Shown: one piece after another, positions 43,319-52,149 of the stretch
How the letters are laid out: every line of letters starts with the position of its first letter
Numbering within the stretch: position 1 is the first letter of the stretch
Source: Raineya sp964654605
Lineage (GTDB): Bacteria > Bacteroidota > Bacteroidia > Cytophagales > Thermonemataceae
Direction of reading: 5' to 3'
Assembly (NCBI GenBank): GCA_964654605.1
Contig: CAZZLW010000081.1
Span: 1-64,000, forward strand
Length of the DNA: 64,000 nt
Made by a program: the position numbers and the translations under genes
The notes under the pieces: model-generated
Seen by the model: only the letters and a program-made list of their open reading frames with translations
Told to the model about the DNA's origin: nothing
Database searches by the model: none

Positions 43319-44824
43319 ATGCGAAAAATTCAAAAGATTTTGGTTGCCAATCGTGGTGAAATTGCTTTAAGGGTAATGCGTTCTGCCAAAGAAATGGGAT
43401 TGCAGACGGTAGCTGTATTCAGCGAAGCAGATAGAAACGCAATGCACGTCAGATTTGCCGATGAAGCTGTTTGTATTGGCGAAGCTCCCAGCAGTCAGTC
43501 TTATTTGCGAGGCGAAAAAATTATAGAGGTTGCTAAAAAGTTGAACGTAGATGCCATTCACCCCGGTTATGGTTTTTTATCTGAAAATGCTCAATTTGCC
43601 AAAATGGTAGAGCAGGCAGGAATTATATTTATCGGTCCGCCTGTGCAAGCCATAGAAGTAATGGGTAGCAAACTTGCCGCCAAAGAGGCTGTTCGGGCTT
43701 TTGGTGTGCCAATGGTGCCAGGCACCGAAGGGGCTATCAGCGATGTAGCAGAAGCAAAAAAAATAGCCGCTGAAATAGGCTATCCCATTCTCATCAAGGC
43801 TTCGGCGGGGGGCGGTGGCAAAGGTATGCGTATTGTAGAAAATGAAGCCGAACTTGCTGAGCAGATGGAAAGAGCTATCAGCGAGGCGATTTCTGCTTTT
43901 GGTGATGGTTCGGTATTTATTGAAAAATACATTACCGCTCCCAAACATATTGAAGTACAAGTGCTTGGCGATAAACACGGAAATTTGGTGTATCTTTTTG
44001 AAAGAGAGTGTTCTGTGCAACGTCGTCATCAGAAAGTAATTGAGGAAGCTCCTTCGCCTGTGGTTACGCCAGAGGTTCGTAAAGCTCTTGGCGAAGCCGC
44101 TATCAAGGTGGCAAAAGCCTGTGGTTATTACAATGCAGGAACCGTAGAGTTTGTAATGGATAGCAATCTGAATTTTTATTTTTTGGAAATGAACACTCGC
44201 CTGCAAGTAGAACACCCCGTAACCGAGCAAATCACAGGTATAGATTTAGTAAAAGAGCAAATTCGTATTGCAGAGGGAAAACCTTTGAGTTTTACTCAAA
44301 ACGATTTGAAAATTCTCGGACACGCCATTGAAGTACGTGTCTATGCCGAAGACCCAACCAACAATTTCTTACCCGATATAGGCAAATTGCAAACCTATAA
44401 GCGTCCCCAAGGTTTGGGCATACGCGTAGATGATGGCTTTGAGCAAGGTATGGAAATACCCATTTACTACGACCCAATGATAGCTAAACTCATTGCCACA
44501 GGCAAAGACCGAAACGAAGCCATTGAGCGTATGAAAAGAGCCATTGATGAGTATCAAATTACAGGTATTGAAACCACTTTGGGCTTTTGTAAGTTTGTAC
44601 TGGAACACGAGGTTTTTCTATCAGGCAAGTTTGATACCAATTTCGTAAAACAATATTTTAGCCCTGAAAAATTACAAACCTCGCCCAACGATGATGCCGA
44701 AAAATTAGGGGCTGTGCTTGTAGCTTCTTTGCTTTCGCAAAATCATTCCATTAGCAATGGTGCAATGAGTAGCAATGGGCAAAAAATCAGTAATTGGAAG
44801 AAAAACCGAATACTTAAAAGGTAA
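43319..44824 (+). CDS. accC: Acetyl-CoA carboxylase biotin carboxylase subunit
   Basis: This ATP-grasp enzyme carboxylates the biotin on BCCP in fatty-acid synthesis; acyl-CoA carboxylases use close homologues. The 501-residue protein has KILVANRGEIALRVMRSAKE, HPGYGFLSENAQFA, the ATP loop KASAGGGGKGMRIVE, HIEVQVLGDKHGNLVYLFER, CSVQRRHQKVIEEAPSP and MNTRLQVEHPVTEQITGIDL. The C-terminus extends about 50 residues past the usual end (SNGAMSSNGQKISNWKKNRI). ATG 43319 gives the standard N-terminus. accD is 11 kb away, so the complex genes are scattered. Confidence 0.94.
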   Translation: MRKIQKILVANRGEIALRVMRSAKEMGLQTVAVFSEADRNAMHVRFADEAVCIGEAPSSQSYLRGEKIIEVAKKLNVDAIHPGYGFLSENAQFAKMVEQAGIIFIGPPVQAIEVMGSKLAAKEAVRAFGVPMVPGTEGAISDVAEAKKIAAEIGYPILIKASAGGGGKGMRIVENEAELAEQMERAISEAISAFGDGSVFIEKYITAPKHIEVQVLGDKHGNLVYLFERECSVQRRHQKVIEEAPSPVVTPEVRKALGEAAIKVAKACGYYNAGTVEFVMDSNLNFYFLEMNTRLQVEHPVTEQITGIDLVKEQIRIAEGKPLSFTQNDLKILGHAIEVRVYAEDPTNNFLPDIGKLQTYKRPQGLGIRVDDGFEQGMEIPIYYDPMIAKLIATGKDRNEAIERMKRAIDEYQITGIETTLGFCKFVLEHEVFLSGKFDTNFVKQYFSPEKLQTSPNDDAEKLGAVLVASLLSQNHSISNGAMSSNGQKISNWKKNRILKR

Positions 44825-44865
44825 TTTAGGCAAGAATTTTGCTTGATTTTTTCCAAAATAATGCA

Positions 44866-46578
44866 ATGCTTAAAACTCTTTGGTATATCTTGGTTTTGGG
44901 ACTGACTTTGCAAGTCGCTTGGGCACAGCCCAACTGCTTTTATGCAGTGGGCTACTCACCTTCGGCTTCGCAGGTGCGTATATGTGTGGGCAGACCTATT
45001 ACGATGAATGATGTCGCTTGTACGAGTTTTGCCCCAGACCCTACGAGGCTCTACAAGTTTTTCCCCTCAATGACGGCTACGCCCTCCAAAACACATACCT
45101 ATACCCAGCCTGGTACTTACACCGTAGAACTTATCGGCAATGTTCCTGCTCCGGGTACAGGGAATATCAATTCTATTCGCAACGATTATGTAGTGGTTTT
45201 ACCTACACCCAAGCCCAAAATTCGTCTTACGCGTTGTGCCAATAGGCAAGTAAAAATTGAGGTTTTAGAATTTGCCCCCTACGACCGCTATAAGGTTGAT
45301 TTGGGGAATAGTGCTACGCAGTACATTACCCCTTCTACCAATCCTTTTACTTACAATTACCCTGCCGCAGGCACTTACACCCTAAAAATTGAAGGCGAAC
45401 ACGCTCTTTTGAACCTTGCCAATGATTATTGTAGCGGCGTAAATGCCGATACTACAATTGCAGGTACGATTATTTATGATAACCTTTCAGCTATTGCAAG
45501 TAGTTTTAGTGTAATGCAAGAAGGACTTGCCTCTACTTGCGAAGGGAAAATAAAAATTACGATTCCGCAAGTTTTTGCCGATATACGCTACGAGGTGTAT
45601 TTTTCAAAACAAGGGCAAAATCCTGAACTCTTGGCAACTTTTGAAAATCAGAGTCAGCAAAATGTAGTTTTTACAAAAGAAAAACTCAATACATTAGGGC
45701 AAACGCATCAGGTGCTTATACGTTTGCAAGATAAGTGTGGCAATCAGTATGATTTTACGCAAATTTTGCTTCCTGCTATCAGTGGATTGCCTTTGGAAGT
45801 TAAAAAGGTAAATGCTTCGTTTGATTTAGAAAACAATTTGCAAATTTCTTGGCAAGCCACAGGACAAGCCCCCGAAGAATTGCGAACTTATCAGGTTTTG
45901 GAAGGTACAAAAATGCTTGAACAAACTGCCGCTACACAGACTTTGCTAAAAGGTAAGGAAAAACAAAAAAGTTGTTATAGCGTAAGTTTTACGACACCTT
46001 GCGGCGTGCAGACGCTTTTTTCTAAACCTACCTGCCCAATGATTTTACAAGTTACAACAAGTAGCATCAGCGAAAGAACTTTGCAGTGGAATATGTATCA
46101 AAATTCTGATAATGAGCCTGTTTTAGCTTATCAGGTTATTAAGTACAATGCAATAGGGGGAGCAATAGATAATTTTTCGGCAGGTAGCAATCTTTCTTAT
46201 ACCGATAGTAAAGAGGACTTGGAAAATCAGGTGATTTTGTATCGTATCAGAGCTATCACTGCTTCGGGTGAGTATTTTTCAAATATGGTAAGGGTTGAGC
46301 GTCCTGCCCAAATTTTCTTTCCTAATGCTTTTACACCCAATGGCGATGGTTTGAACGATATATTTTTCCCCAAAGGTGTTTTTATCAAAAATTTTCAAAT
46401 GTCTGTTTTTACACCTAATGGGCAAAAAATATTTGAATCTGCCGTTTTAGGTGAAGGCTGGGACGGCACATTTCAGGGTAAACCTATGCCACAAGGGGCA
46501 TATATCTACCAATGTGTGATAGAAGATTTTATTGGAAAAAAAATACAACAATCAGGAACCGTATTGTTACAGCGATAA
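44866..46578 (+). CDS. Secreted protein with PKD-like region and T9SS type B (gliding motility-associated) C-terminal domain
   Basis: The 570-residue protein has a signal peptide (MLKTLWYILVLGLTLQVAWA) and a PKD-like early domain (THTYTQPGTYTVELIG). Immunoglobulin/fibronectin-type middle domains follow (about 100-480). The C-terminal sorting domain (about 484-570) has FFPNAFTPNGDGLNDIF, MSVFTPNGQKIFES, EGWDGTFQGKPMPQGAYIYQ and a final VLLQR. The 'FTPNGDGxND' signature marks type B cargo of the type IX secretion system, exported and retained at the cell surface. ATG 44866 begins the signal peptide. It ends 1 nt before the convergent sugar kinase. Confidence 0.88.
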   Translation: MLKTLWYILVLGLTLQVAWAQPNCFYAVGYSPSASQVRICVGRPITMNDVACTSFAPDPTRLYKFFPSMTATPSKTHTYTQPGTYTVELIGNVPAPGTGNINSIRNDYVVVLPTPKPKIRLTRCANRQVKIEVLEFAPYDRYKVDLGNSATQYITPSTNPFTYNYPAAGTYTLKIEGEHALLNLANDYCSGVNADTTIAGTIIYDNLSAIASSFSVMQEGLASTCEGKIKITIPQVFADIRYEVYFSKQGQNPELLATFENQSQQNVVFTKEKLNTLGQTHQVLIRLQDKCGNQYDFTQILLPAISGLPLEVKKVNASFDLENNLQISWQATGQAPEELRTYQVLEGTKMLEQTAATQTLLKGKEKQKSCYSVSFTTPCGVQTLFSKPTCPMILQVTTSSISERTLQWNMYQNSDNEPVLAYQVIKYNAIGGAIDNFSAGSNLSYTDSKEDLENQVILYRIRAITASGEYFSNMVRVERPAQIFFPNAFTPNGDGLNDIFFPKGVFIKNFQMSVFTPNGQKIFESAVLGEGWDGTFQGKPMPQGAYIYQCVIEDFIGKKIQQSGTVLLQR

Positions 46579-46579
46579 T

Positions 46580-47503
46580 TTACGCCAAAGCAATTTCAAA
46601 TTGCACCAAATCAATAAACTCGCGAATGCGGCTTTCAATTTCATTGATTTGCAGATTTTGCAGGCGTTCGGTGCCAAATTTTTCTACGCAAAGCGATGCC
46701 ATTGCCGAGCCATAAATCACGGCATTTTTCATATTTTCAAAAGAAATATCCCCTGTTTTTGCCAAATAACCAATAAAACCGCCTGCAAAGGTATCGCCTG
46801 CACCTGTGGGGTCAAAAACATCTTCCAAAGGCAAGGCAGGAGCAAAAAATACTTGGGTTTGGTTGAATAGCAACGCTCCGTGTTCTCCTTTCTTGATAAC
46901 CAATACTTTGGGACCCATTGTCAGGATTTTTCTTGCGGCTTTTACAAGAGAATATTCTTTGGCAAGCTGGCGGGCTTCTTCATCATTGATAGAAAGCACA
47001 TCTACGAGTTTGAGCGTTTTCATTAGTTCGTCCCAAGCTGTATCCATCCAAAAGTTCATCGTATCCATTAGTATCAGTTTGGGGCGTTTGCGGAGGCGTT
47101 CTACTACGGTTCGCTGAATGGTAGGCGTGAGATTGCCAAGCATTAGGTATTCTGTATTCTGATAACTTTCAGGAATGATGGGGTCAAAATTGGCAAGTAC
47201 ATTTAGCTCTGTGGCAAGTGTGTCGCGGGTATTCATATCGTTATGATACTTGCCTGCCCAAAAGAAAGACTTTTCGCCTTGCTTAATCTGTAAACCTTCG
47301 GTATTGATGCCGTGTTTTCGGAACATTTCTATCGTTTCGGTAGGGAAATCATCACCTACTACCCCCACAAGATTGATATTTTTGGTAAAATAAGAGGCAG
47401 AAAGCGAGGCATAAGTCGCCGCACCACCAATAATTTTATCTGTTTTTCCGAAAGGGGTTTCAATGGCGTCAAAAGCAACTGTTCCGATAATGGTCAAACT
47501 CAT
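46580..47503 (-). CDS. PfkB-family carbohydrate/nucleoside kinase
   Basis: The 307-residue protein has the ribokinase-fold landmarks: GGAATYASLSASYF near the start, VGVVGDDFPTETIEMFRKHG, VLSINDEEARQLAKEYS, VLVIKKGEHGALLF and the catalytic DPTGAGDTFAGGFIGYLA with the base Asp. The closest style is the adenosine kinase/sugar kinase branch found in many Bacteroidota. The N-terminal IGTVAFDAIETPFGKTDKII suggests the 'sugar or nucleoside kinase' group. The substrate cannot be deduced. It is a single gene, converging with the T9SS gene at a 1-nt gap. Confidence 0.88.
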   Translation of the reverse strand: MSLTIIGTVAFDAIETPFGKTDKIIGGAATYASLSASYFTKNINLVGVVGDDFPTETIEMFRKHGINTEGLQIKQGEKSFFWAGKYHNDMNTRDTLATELNVLANFDPIIPESYQNTEYLMLGNLTPTIQRTVVERLRKRPKLILMDTMNFWMDTAWDELMKTLKLVDVLSINDEEARQLAKEYSLVKAARKILTMGPKVLVIKKGEHGALLFNQTQVFFAPALPLEDVFDPTGAGDTFAGGFIGYLAKTGDISFENMKNAVIYGSAMASLCVEKFGTERLQNLQINEIESRIREFIDLVQFEIALA

Positions 47504-47667
47504 TGGATTTTTATTTTTAGGTGAATAGCCGCAAACTTACAAAATTTTTGGGAAGGTGAATGAAGTTATTGAGAATTTTCATACTTTCTGAAATTAAAAC
47601 TGGCTAAATCAGCAAGTTTTTTCATTAACAAAAGAATTTCAGGTGGTGCTTCTTTCCCTTTTTCTGA

Positions 47668-48722
47668 AATAAGTAATAAGCCACAAAAAAAGTATATTTT
47701 TGCGAATGCGAAAAATTAGTATTACTTCCACGGAAAAAGAATTGTTAGAAGCGGTAAAGTTCAAGAGCAAAAGCCCTGTTTTGAGGAAACGTTGCGAGTG
47801 TATTTTGTTAGCGTCTAATTTGGGTTTAACGGTTGCTCAATTGGCAGAGCATTTTTCTGTAACCCGAAAAACCATTTACCATTGGTTCAATCTTTGGGAA
47901 ACATCTAAATTATCAGATTTAGAATCAATTCCAGGTCAAGGAGCTAAGAAGAAATTAGCCAGTATAAGTCAGACGGACTTGAAATTTTGCTGGAAGCCCA
48001 TAGTCAGAACCTCAACGAGGTATTGAGCATTTTAAGCTCAAAGTATCAAATAGACGTATCAAAAAGGACTTTGATACGCTTTTTAAAAAGATAGCGGTTA
48101 CACTTGGCGTAGGGTGCGTAAAAGCGTGGCTTCTAAAAGAGATGCCGCTTTGTTTGAGGAAACTGCTCAAAAAATAGAGACTTTGTCAGATTTAGCCAAA
48201 GCCAATTACCTTAACTTGTGCTTCTATGATGAAAGTTATTTTGGTTTAGTGCCTGTGGTGCCTTATGCCTGGCAGCAGAAAGGAGCAACGATTTAATTGC
48301 CCAGTTTTAGAGGTAAGTATATCAATGTAGCTGGATTTTATCAGACCAATAATGAAAGAAAGATGTATTTGTTTGAACAAGAAACTATTAATGCCCAAAA
48401 GTTAGTAGATATGTTTGAGGATTTTGCTCAAAGTATCACCTGCAAAACGGTGGTCGTTCTGGACAATGCTCCTATTCATAAAAGTAGCTTATTTCAAAGT
48501 AAAATAAAGAAATGGGAAGAAGAATATGATTTGTATTTATTCTTTATTCCCCCTTATTGTCCAGAATTGAATCTAATAGAAATTTTTTGGAAAAAAGTAA
48601 GTACGAATGGCTTTCTTTGCAAGCCTATAACTCTTTTGATAACTTGAAAAAAGAGCTAATAAGTATCTTTCAAAATAAACATCAAAAATATAACATTAAT
48701 TTTGTCTGACTACTTACTATTC
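47668..48722 (+). mobile_element. Decayed IS630-family insertion sequence
   Basis: The transposase remnant (47706-48709) is flanked by imperfect inverted ends. AGTAATAAG...ACAAAA near 47672-47688 faces TTTTGTCTGACTACTTACT near 48700-48718, which reads as AGTAAGTAG...ACAAAA on the other strand. No intact open frame survives. The exact ends and the TA target duplication cannot be fixed from sequence alone. Confidence 0.6.
47706..48709 (+). pseudogene. IS630-family transposase, multiply disrupted
   Basis: An N-terminal HTH (LLASNLGLTVAQLAEHFSVT) is followed by frame changes near 47975 and 48090. The catalytic region then resumes: NLCFYDESYFGLVPVVPYAW (first Asp), a TAA stop at 48294-48296 where a sense codon is expected before LPSFRGKYINVAGFYQ, VVVLDNAPIHKS (second Asp) and LNLIEIFWKK (Glu). 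Near 48600 another shift separates the last segment (KYEWLSLQAY...NINFV, ending TGA 48707-48709). The DDE triad is recognisable, but at least three frameshifts and one nonsense change exclude activity. Confidence 0.85.
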
Positions 48723-48749
48723 GTAAAAAGCTGAAATAAAAAATTTACC

Positions 48750-49304
48750 CTAACTTTTGTCATCAACCTTTTCGGCGTAAATTTCAAAGTTTTCAGCTTT
48801 TGCAAAAATCATTTTTTGCTTGCCTTTAATGCTATAACGCAAAATTTTTTCTGCTTCCAAGTGCAAATTCAGTTCTTTTTCCGAGGAATACAAAAAATTT
48901 TCTGTTTGCAAAAAAGCCCTAATACGCAGAGGCTTTTGACTTTTATCAAATTTTATCTCCAAAAACTTTACTTTCAAATCATTACTTTTAGCTTGGTATT
49001 GCAAGATAAGTGTATCGCCTTTTTGCTCCTTTTTCTCATCATATAAGCCCCTAAAAGCGGATTTATTGATATTGGCTTGCTCAAAAAATGCCAACTCTTT
49101 TTCCCAACGAATATCTGAAACTCTTTTCTGCTGTTTTTGCTTTTCAGTAATAGTAGTTTTAAGAAAAACTTGCTCTTTTTGGGGATATAGTTTTTGCAAA
49201 AAAGCCTCTAAATCGTAGTAATAACTGATATTTTCAGCTACTTCCTGCGGCTTGGAGCAAGCAAAAAAGAGAAGCAAAGCAAGCCCCCAAAATGCTTTTT
49301 TCAT
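48750..49304 (-). CDS. Lipoprotein of unknown function
   Basis: The 184-residue product starts MKKAFWGLALLLFFACSKPQ with a lipobox Cys at residue 16. The mature part alternates charged helices and strands (GDTLILQYQAKSNDLKVKFL, FLYSSEKELNLHLEAEKILR). It resembles small periplasmic LolA/lipid-carrier-like or DUF-type lipoproteins of Bacteroidota, without a decisive motif. Its ATG overlaps the stop of udk (TGA inside ATGA at 49301-49304), so the two are translationally coupled. It is the last gene before the IS630 remnant. Confidence 0.6.
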   Translation of the reverse strand: MKKAFWGLALLLFFACSKPQEVAENISYYYDLEAFLQKLYPQKEQVFLKTTITEKQKQQKRVSDIRWEKELAFFEQANINKSAFRGLYDEKKEQKGDTLILQYQAKSNDLKVKFLEIKFDKSQKPLRIRAFLQTENFLYSSEKELNLHLEAEKILRYSIKGKQKMIFAKAENFEIYAEKVDDKS

Positions 49305-49924
49305 TTTTGTTGAATTTTGTTTCTTAAATAACTCACAAGCATTTCCAAAGGTTTCTGAAAATGCTTGTTATTGGGAATAATTATATCTGCCTCGTTTTTG
49401 AAAGGTTCAATATAACGCTCGTAGGTAGGGGCAACGTGCTTTTCGTAGCGGTACAGCACATCAGAAAGGTCGTAGCCACGCTCTACTTGGTCGCGATGAA
49501 TACGGCGTTTTAGTTTGATATGCTCTTTGGCATCAATAAAAATCTTTAAGTCTAATAGTTCGGCAATTTCTTTGAAGTAAAATACAAAAATCCCCTCTAC
49601 GATAATAATAGGAGCAGGCTTAAAAATCAGGGTTTTAGGGACTATATCAGGGTTGTTGTAAGTATATTCCAAACGATACACCACCTCGCCGTTGCGAAGT
49701 TTCTGAATATCGCGAGCGTATTCGTGAGCATTGATAGATTCGGGCAAATCAAAGTTATGCACACCATTCTCATCAACAGGTTGCTCTTCGCGTGGGCGAT
49801 AGTAGTTATCTTGCGAAATAAGGCAGACCTCCTCTTCTGAGAAAGCATTGAGCAAACCTTTCAGGAAAGAAGTTTTGCCCGAAGCACTCCCCCCTGTAAT
49901 ACCTACAATAAAAGGCTTTTGCAT
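49301..49924 (-). CDS. udk: Uridine kinase
   Basis: Udk phosphorylates uridine and cytidine in pyrimidine salvage. The 207-residue protein has the P-loop GITGGSASGKTSFL, LISQDNYYRPREEQPVDENG, NFDLPESINAHEYARDIQKL, IIVEGIFVFYFKEIAELLDL (the Walker B-like segment) and RRIHRDQVERGYDLSDVLYRY. The ATG at 49922-49924 (MQKPFIVGITGG) gives the standard length. The frame stays open far upstream but would overlap the divergent hppD gene, so the longer version is rejected. Confidence 0.92.
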   Translation of the reverse strand: MQKPFIVGITGGSASGKTSFLKGLLNAFSEEEVCLISQDNYYRPREEQPVDENGVHNFDLPESINAHEYARDIQKLRNGEVVYRLEYTYNNPDIVPKTLIFKPAPIIIVEGIFVFYFKEIAELLDLKIFIDAKEHIKLKRRIHRDQVERGYDLSDVLYRYEKHVAPTYERYIEPFKNEADIIIPNNKHFQKPLEMLVSYLRNKIQQK

Positions 49925-50062
49925 AGAAGTAATTTTTTTCGCCTGCAAAATTAGAAATCTTTGCCAAAATGCTGATAAATGCTTTTGGAAAAAATGCAAA
50001 AAAATCTTATTTTGGTGCAAAATTTTGTTTGTCCTTTTCTTGAACATAAAAAATTTACTTTT

Positions 50063-51154
50063 ATGGAAGATTTTTTGCCTATTCTCGGAACAGACCACAT
50101 TGAATTTTACGTGGGCAATGCCAAACAAGCCGCTTATTTCTACCAAGCCGCTTTTGGTTTTGAGCTTGTAGCTTATGCTGGACCCGAAACAGGAGTACGC
50201 GATAGAACTTCGTATGTATTGCAACAAAACAAAATTCGCTTTGTGCTTACCGCTCCAATGTTTCCTGAAAGCGAAATTGCACAACACGTACATAAACACG
50301 GCGACGGCGTAAAAGTGCTTGCCTTGTGGGTAGATGATGCCGAAAAGTCGTATTATGAAACAATGAGCCGTGGGGCTAAATCGGCTTTTGAACCTAAAAA
50401 ACTGCAAGATGAGTATGGCGAAGTGGTGATTTCGGCTATCCATACTTACGGCGAAACTATCCATACTTTTGTAGAACGCAAAAACTACAAAGGTGCTTTT
50501 ATGCCCGGTTATGTGCCTGCCAAAAGCACTATGAAAGTTGAACCGATTGGCTTAAAGCACGTAGATCACTGCGTTGGCAATGTAGAACTCGGTAAAATGA
50601 ACACTTGGGTAGAATTTTATGAAAAAGTAATGGGCTTCAAGTTGCTCGTAACTTTTGATGATAAAGATATTTCTACCGAATACTCTGCTCTTATGTCCAA
50701 AGTGGTTTCTAATGGCACGGGCTATATTAAATTCCCTATCAACGAACCCGCCGAAGGTAGAAAAAAATCTCAAATTGAAGAGTATTTGGATTTCTACAAA
50801 GGTCCAGGTGTTCAGCATATTGCTATTGAAACCGAAAATATTATTCATACCGTTAGCGAACTTCGTCGCCGTGGCGTAGATTTCTTGTATGTACCCGATA
50901 ACTACTATGATGACCTCTACGACCGAGTAGGTAAAATAGACGAAGATGTCCAAAAACTGAAAGAACTCAACATTTTGGTAGATAGAGATGACGAAGGGTA
51001 TTTGCTACAAATTTTCACTAAACCCGTAGAAGACCGCCCTACGCTCTTTTACGAAATTATCCAACGCAAAGGTGCAACCTCTTTCGGAAAAGGTAATTTC
51101 AAAGCCCTTTTTGAAGCCATTGAGCGTGAGCAAGCCGTAAGAGGTAATTTGTAA
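50063..51154 (+). CDS. hppD: 4-hydroxyphenylpyruvate dioxygenase
   Basis: HPPD turns 4-hydroxyphenylpyruvate into homogentisate in tyrosine breakdown, using Fe(II) and O2. The 363-residue protein has the two vicinal-oxygen-chelate modules. The iron-binding His are in GLKHVDHCVGNVELG and GPGVQHIAIETENI, and the Glu is in LFYEIIQRKG, with the C-terminal GATSFGKGNFKALFEAIERE helix that gates the site. ATG 50063 (MEDFLPILGTDHIEF) is preferred to an open extension of 28 codons. A strong terminator follows. No homogentisate dioxygenase gene is adjacent. Confidence 0.95.
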   Translation: MEDFLPILGTDHIEFYVGNAKQAAYFYQAAFGFELVAYAGPETGVRDRTSYVLQQNKIRFVLTAPMFPESEIAQHVHKHGDGVKVLALWVDDAEKSYYETMSRGAKSAFEPKKLQDEYGEVVISAIHTYGETIHTFVERKNYKGAFMPGYVPAKSTMKVEPIGLKHVDHCVGNVELGKMNTWVEFYEKVMGFKLLVTFDDKDISTEYSALMSKVVSNGTGYIKFPINEPAEGRKKSQIEEYLDFYKGPGVQHIAIETENIIHTVSELRRRGVDFLYVPDNYYDDLYDRVGKIDEDVQKLKELNILVDRDDEGYLLQIFTKPVEDRPTLFYEIIQRKGATSFGKGNFKALFEAIEREQAVRGNL

Positions 51155-51184
51155 AAATTACCTTTCCCAACAAATTCTTATTTC

Positions 51185-51214
51185 AAAGCCTTCATCTTTT
51201 TTGATGAAGGCTTT
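51185..51214. terminator. Bidirectional terminator between hppD and the MbnP/MbnH-like operon
   Basis: AAAGCCTTCATC (51185-51196) / GATGAAGGCTTT (51203-51214), a perfect 12-bp stem with a T6 loop; it serves both converging transcripts. Confidence 0.85.
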
Positions 51215-51221
51215 ACTATTT

Positions 51222-52139
51222 TTAGAACAATACCGATAAATGTAAATTCCAACGATTTTCAGCACGAATTTCGCCATTGCCCAAATTTTGAGCAATAGGC
51301 ATTTGCATATTTACTCCTACACTTACTTTTTTGAAAGCGTACCAATCCAATCCAAAATTTCCTGCCAGCAAACTGCCCCCTGTTTCCGCTACAATCTCGC
51401 TATTTCTTTCATCTTGGGCTGAAAGTTCGTAATAAATCCCGATATGAGGCATTAGAGCAAAATTTTTACCTAATTGCTGAACATAAAACACATTAGAGTT
51501 TCCACTAAACCGATTTCCAAAACGATAGTTTTTAGGATTGGCAGTGTTAATTTTATAGCTCACATCTTGATTGAAGCCAAATTTTGCATAACGCAGATTG
51601 TAAAAGGCTGTGAGCAGAAAATCAAAACTACCCGAACCCAACTGAAAATTTGCATTAGCCACCTGACTGCCGTCTTGCTCACTATAATCGTACCTGCCCG
51701 TAGGTATTTTTACTCCTCCGCCTATCCATAAGCTATGTTTCCACTTGCTTGGAATGGTATCGCCTTTCATCTGCCTATTGAGTACATTGTAACTTGCTAA
51801 AAACATCATATCATTAAAGCCTTGAAGGTCTTTACGCAGATTATTGATGTCTGTTTGATAGTTGAAAGAATAAGGCAAAAAAGTGAGAATTTGCAATTTG
51901 GGGGTAGGGTAAAATCGTCCCCAAAGCTCTGTGGTATGAAAATACTCTCGTGTGCGTAAAATACGCGAATTTAAGTGCGATTTAAAACGCAAACTCCGAT
52001 ATCGTAAGCCTATAAAGTTTTTATTGAATTGTGGCATTAGCCCCAAATAATAGCTTCCTACACCACAGCCACAAATATCACAGGCATTGGATACAGAAAC
52101 ATAACTGATAAAAACAACCAAAAACCAATATTTTTTCAT
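51222..52139 (-). CDS. Outer-membrane beta-barrel-like protein with CDICGCG N-terminus
   Basis: The 305-residue protein has a signal peptide (MKKYWFLVVFISYVSVSNA) followed directly by CDICGCG (Cys 20, 23, 25), so the mature protein would begin with a three-Cys cluster suited to soft-metal binding. The rest is a run of amphipathic strands with an aromatic end (NRWNLHLSVLF), as in transporter/phenol-degradation-type OMP barrels. It is the last gene of the MbnP/MbnH-like operon, 10 nt after the di-haem enzyme. I infer an outer-membrane copper-related pore or sensor. ATG 52137-52139 is chosen because it opens the signal peptide. Confidence 0.65.
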   Translation of the reverse strand: MKKYWFLVVFISYVSVSNACDICGCGVGSYYLGLMPQFNKNFIGLRYRSLRFKSHLNSRILRTREYFHTTELWGRFYPTPKLQILTFLPYSFNYQTDINNLRKDLQGFNDMMFLASYNVLNRQMKGDTIPSKWKHSLWIGGGVKIPTGRYDYSEQDGSQVANANFQLGSGSFDFLLTAFYNLRYAKFGFNQDVSYKINTANPKNYRFGNRFSGNSNVFYVQQLGKNFALMPHIGIYYELSAQDERNSEIVAETGGSLLAGNFGLDWYAFKKVSVGVNMQMPIAQNLGNGEIRAENRWNLHLSVLF

Positions 52140-52149
52140 AAAAACAAGT

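Noticed and set aside
47706..48709. IS630 transposase with programmed frameshifting
   Set aside because: An in-frame stop plus several separate frame changes, not one slippery site, indicate decay.
49925..50464. Long N-terminal extension of the udk frame (start near 50464)
   Set aside because: It would overlap the first 400 nt of the divergent hppD gene. The kinase family starts at MQKPFIVGITGG (49924), and the extra residues have no protein-like composition.
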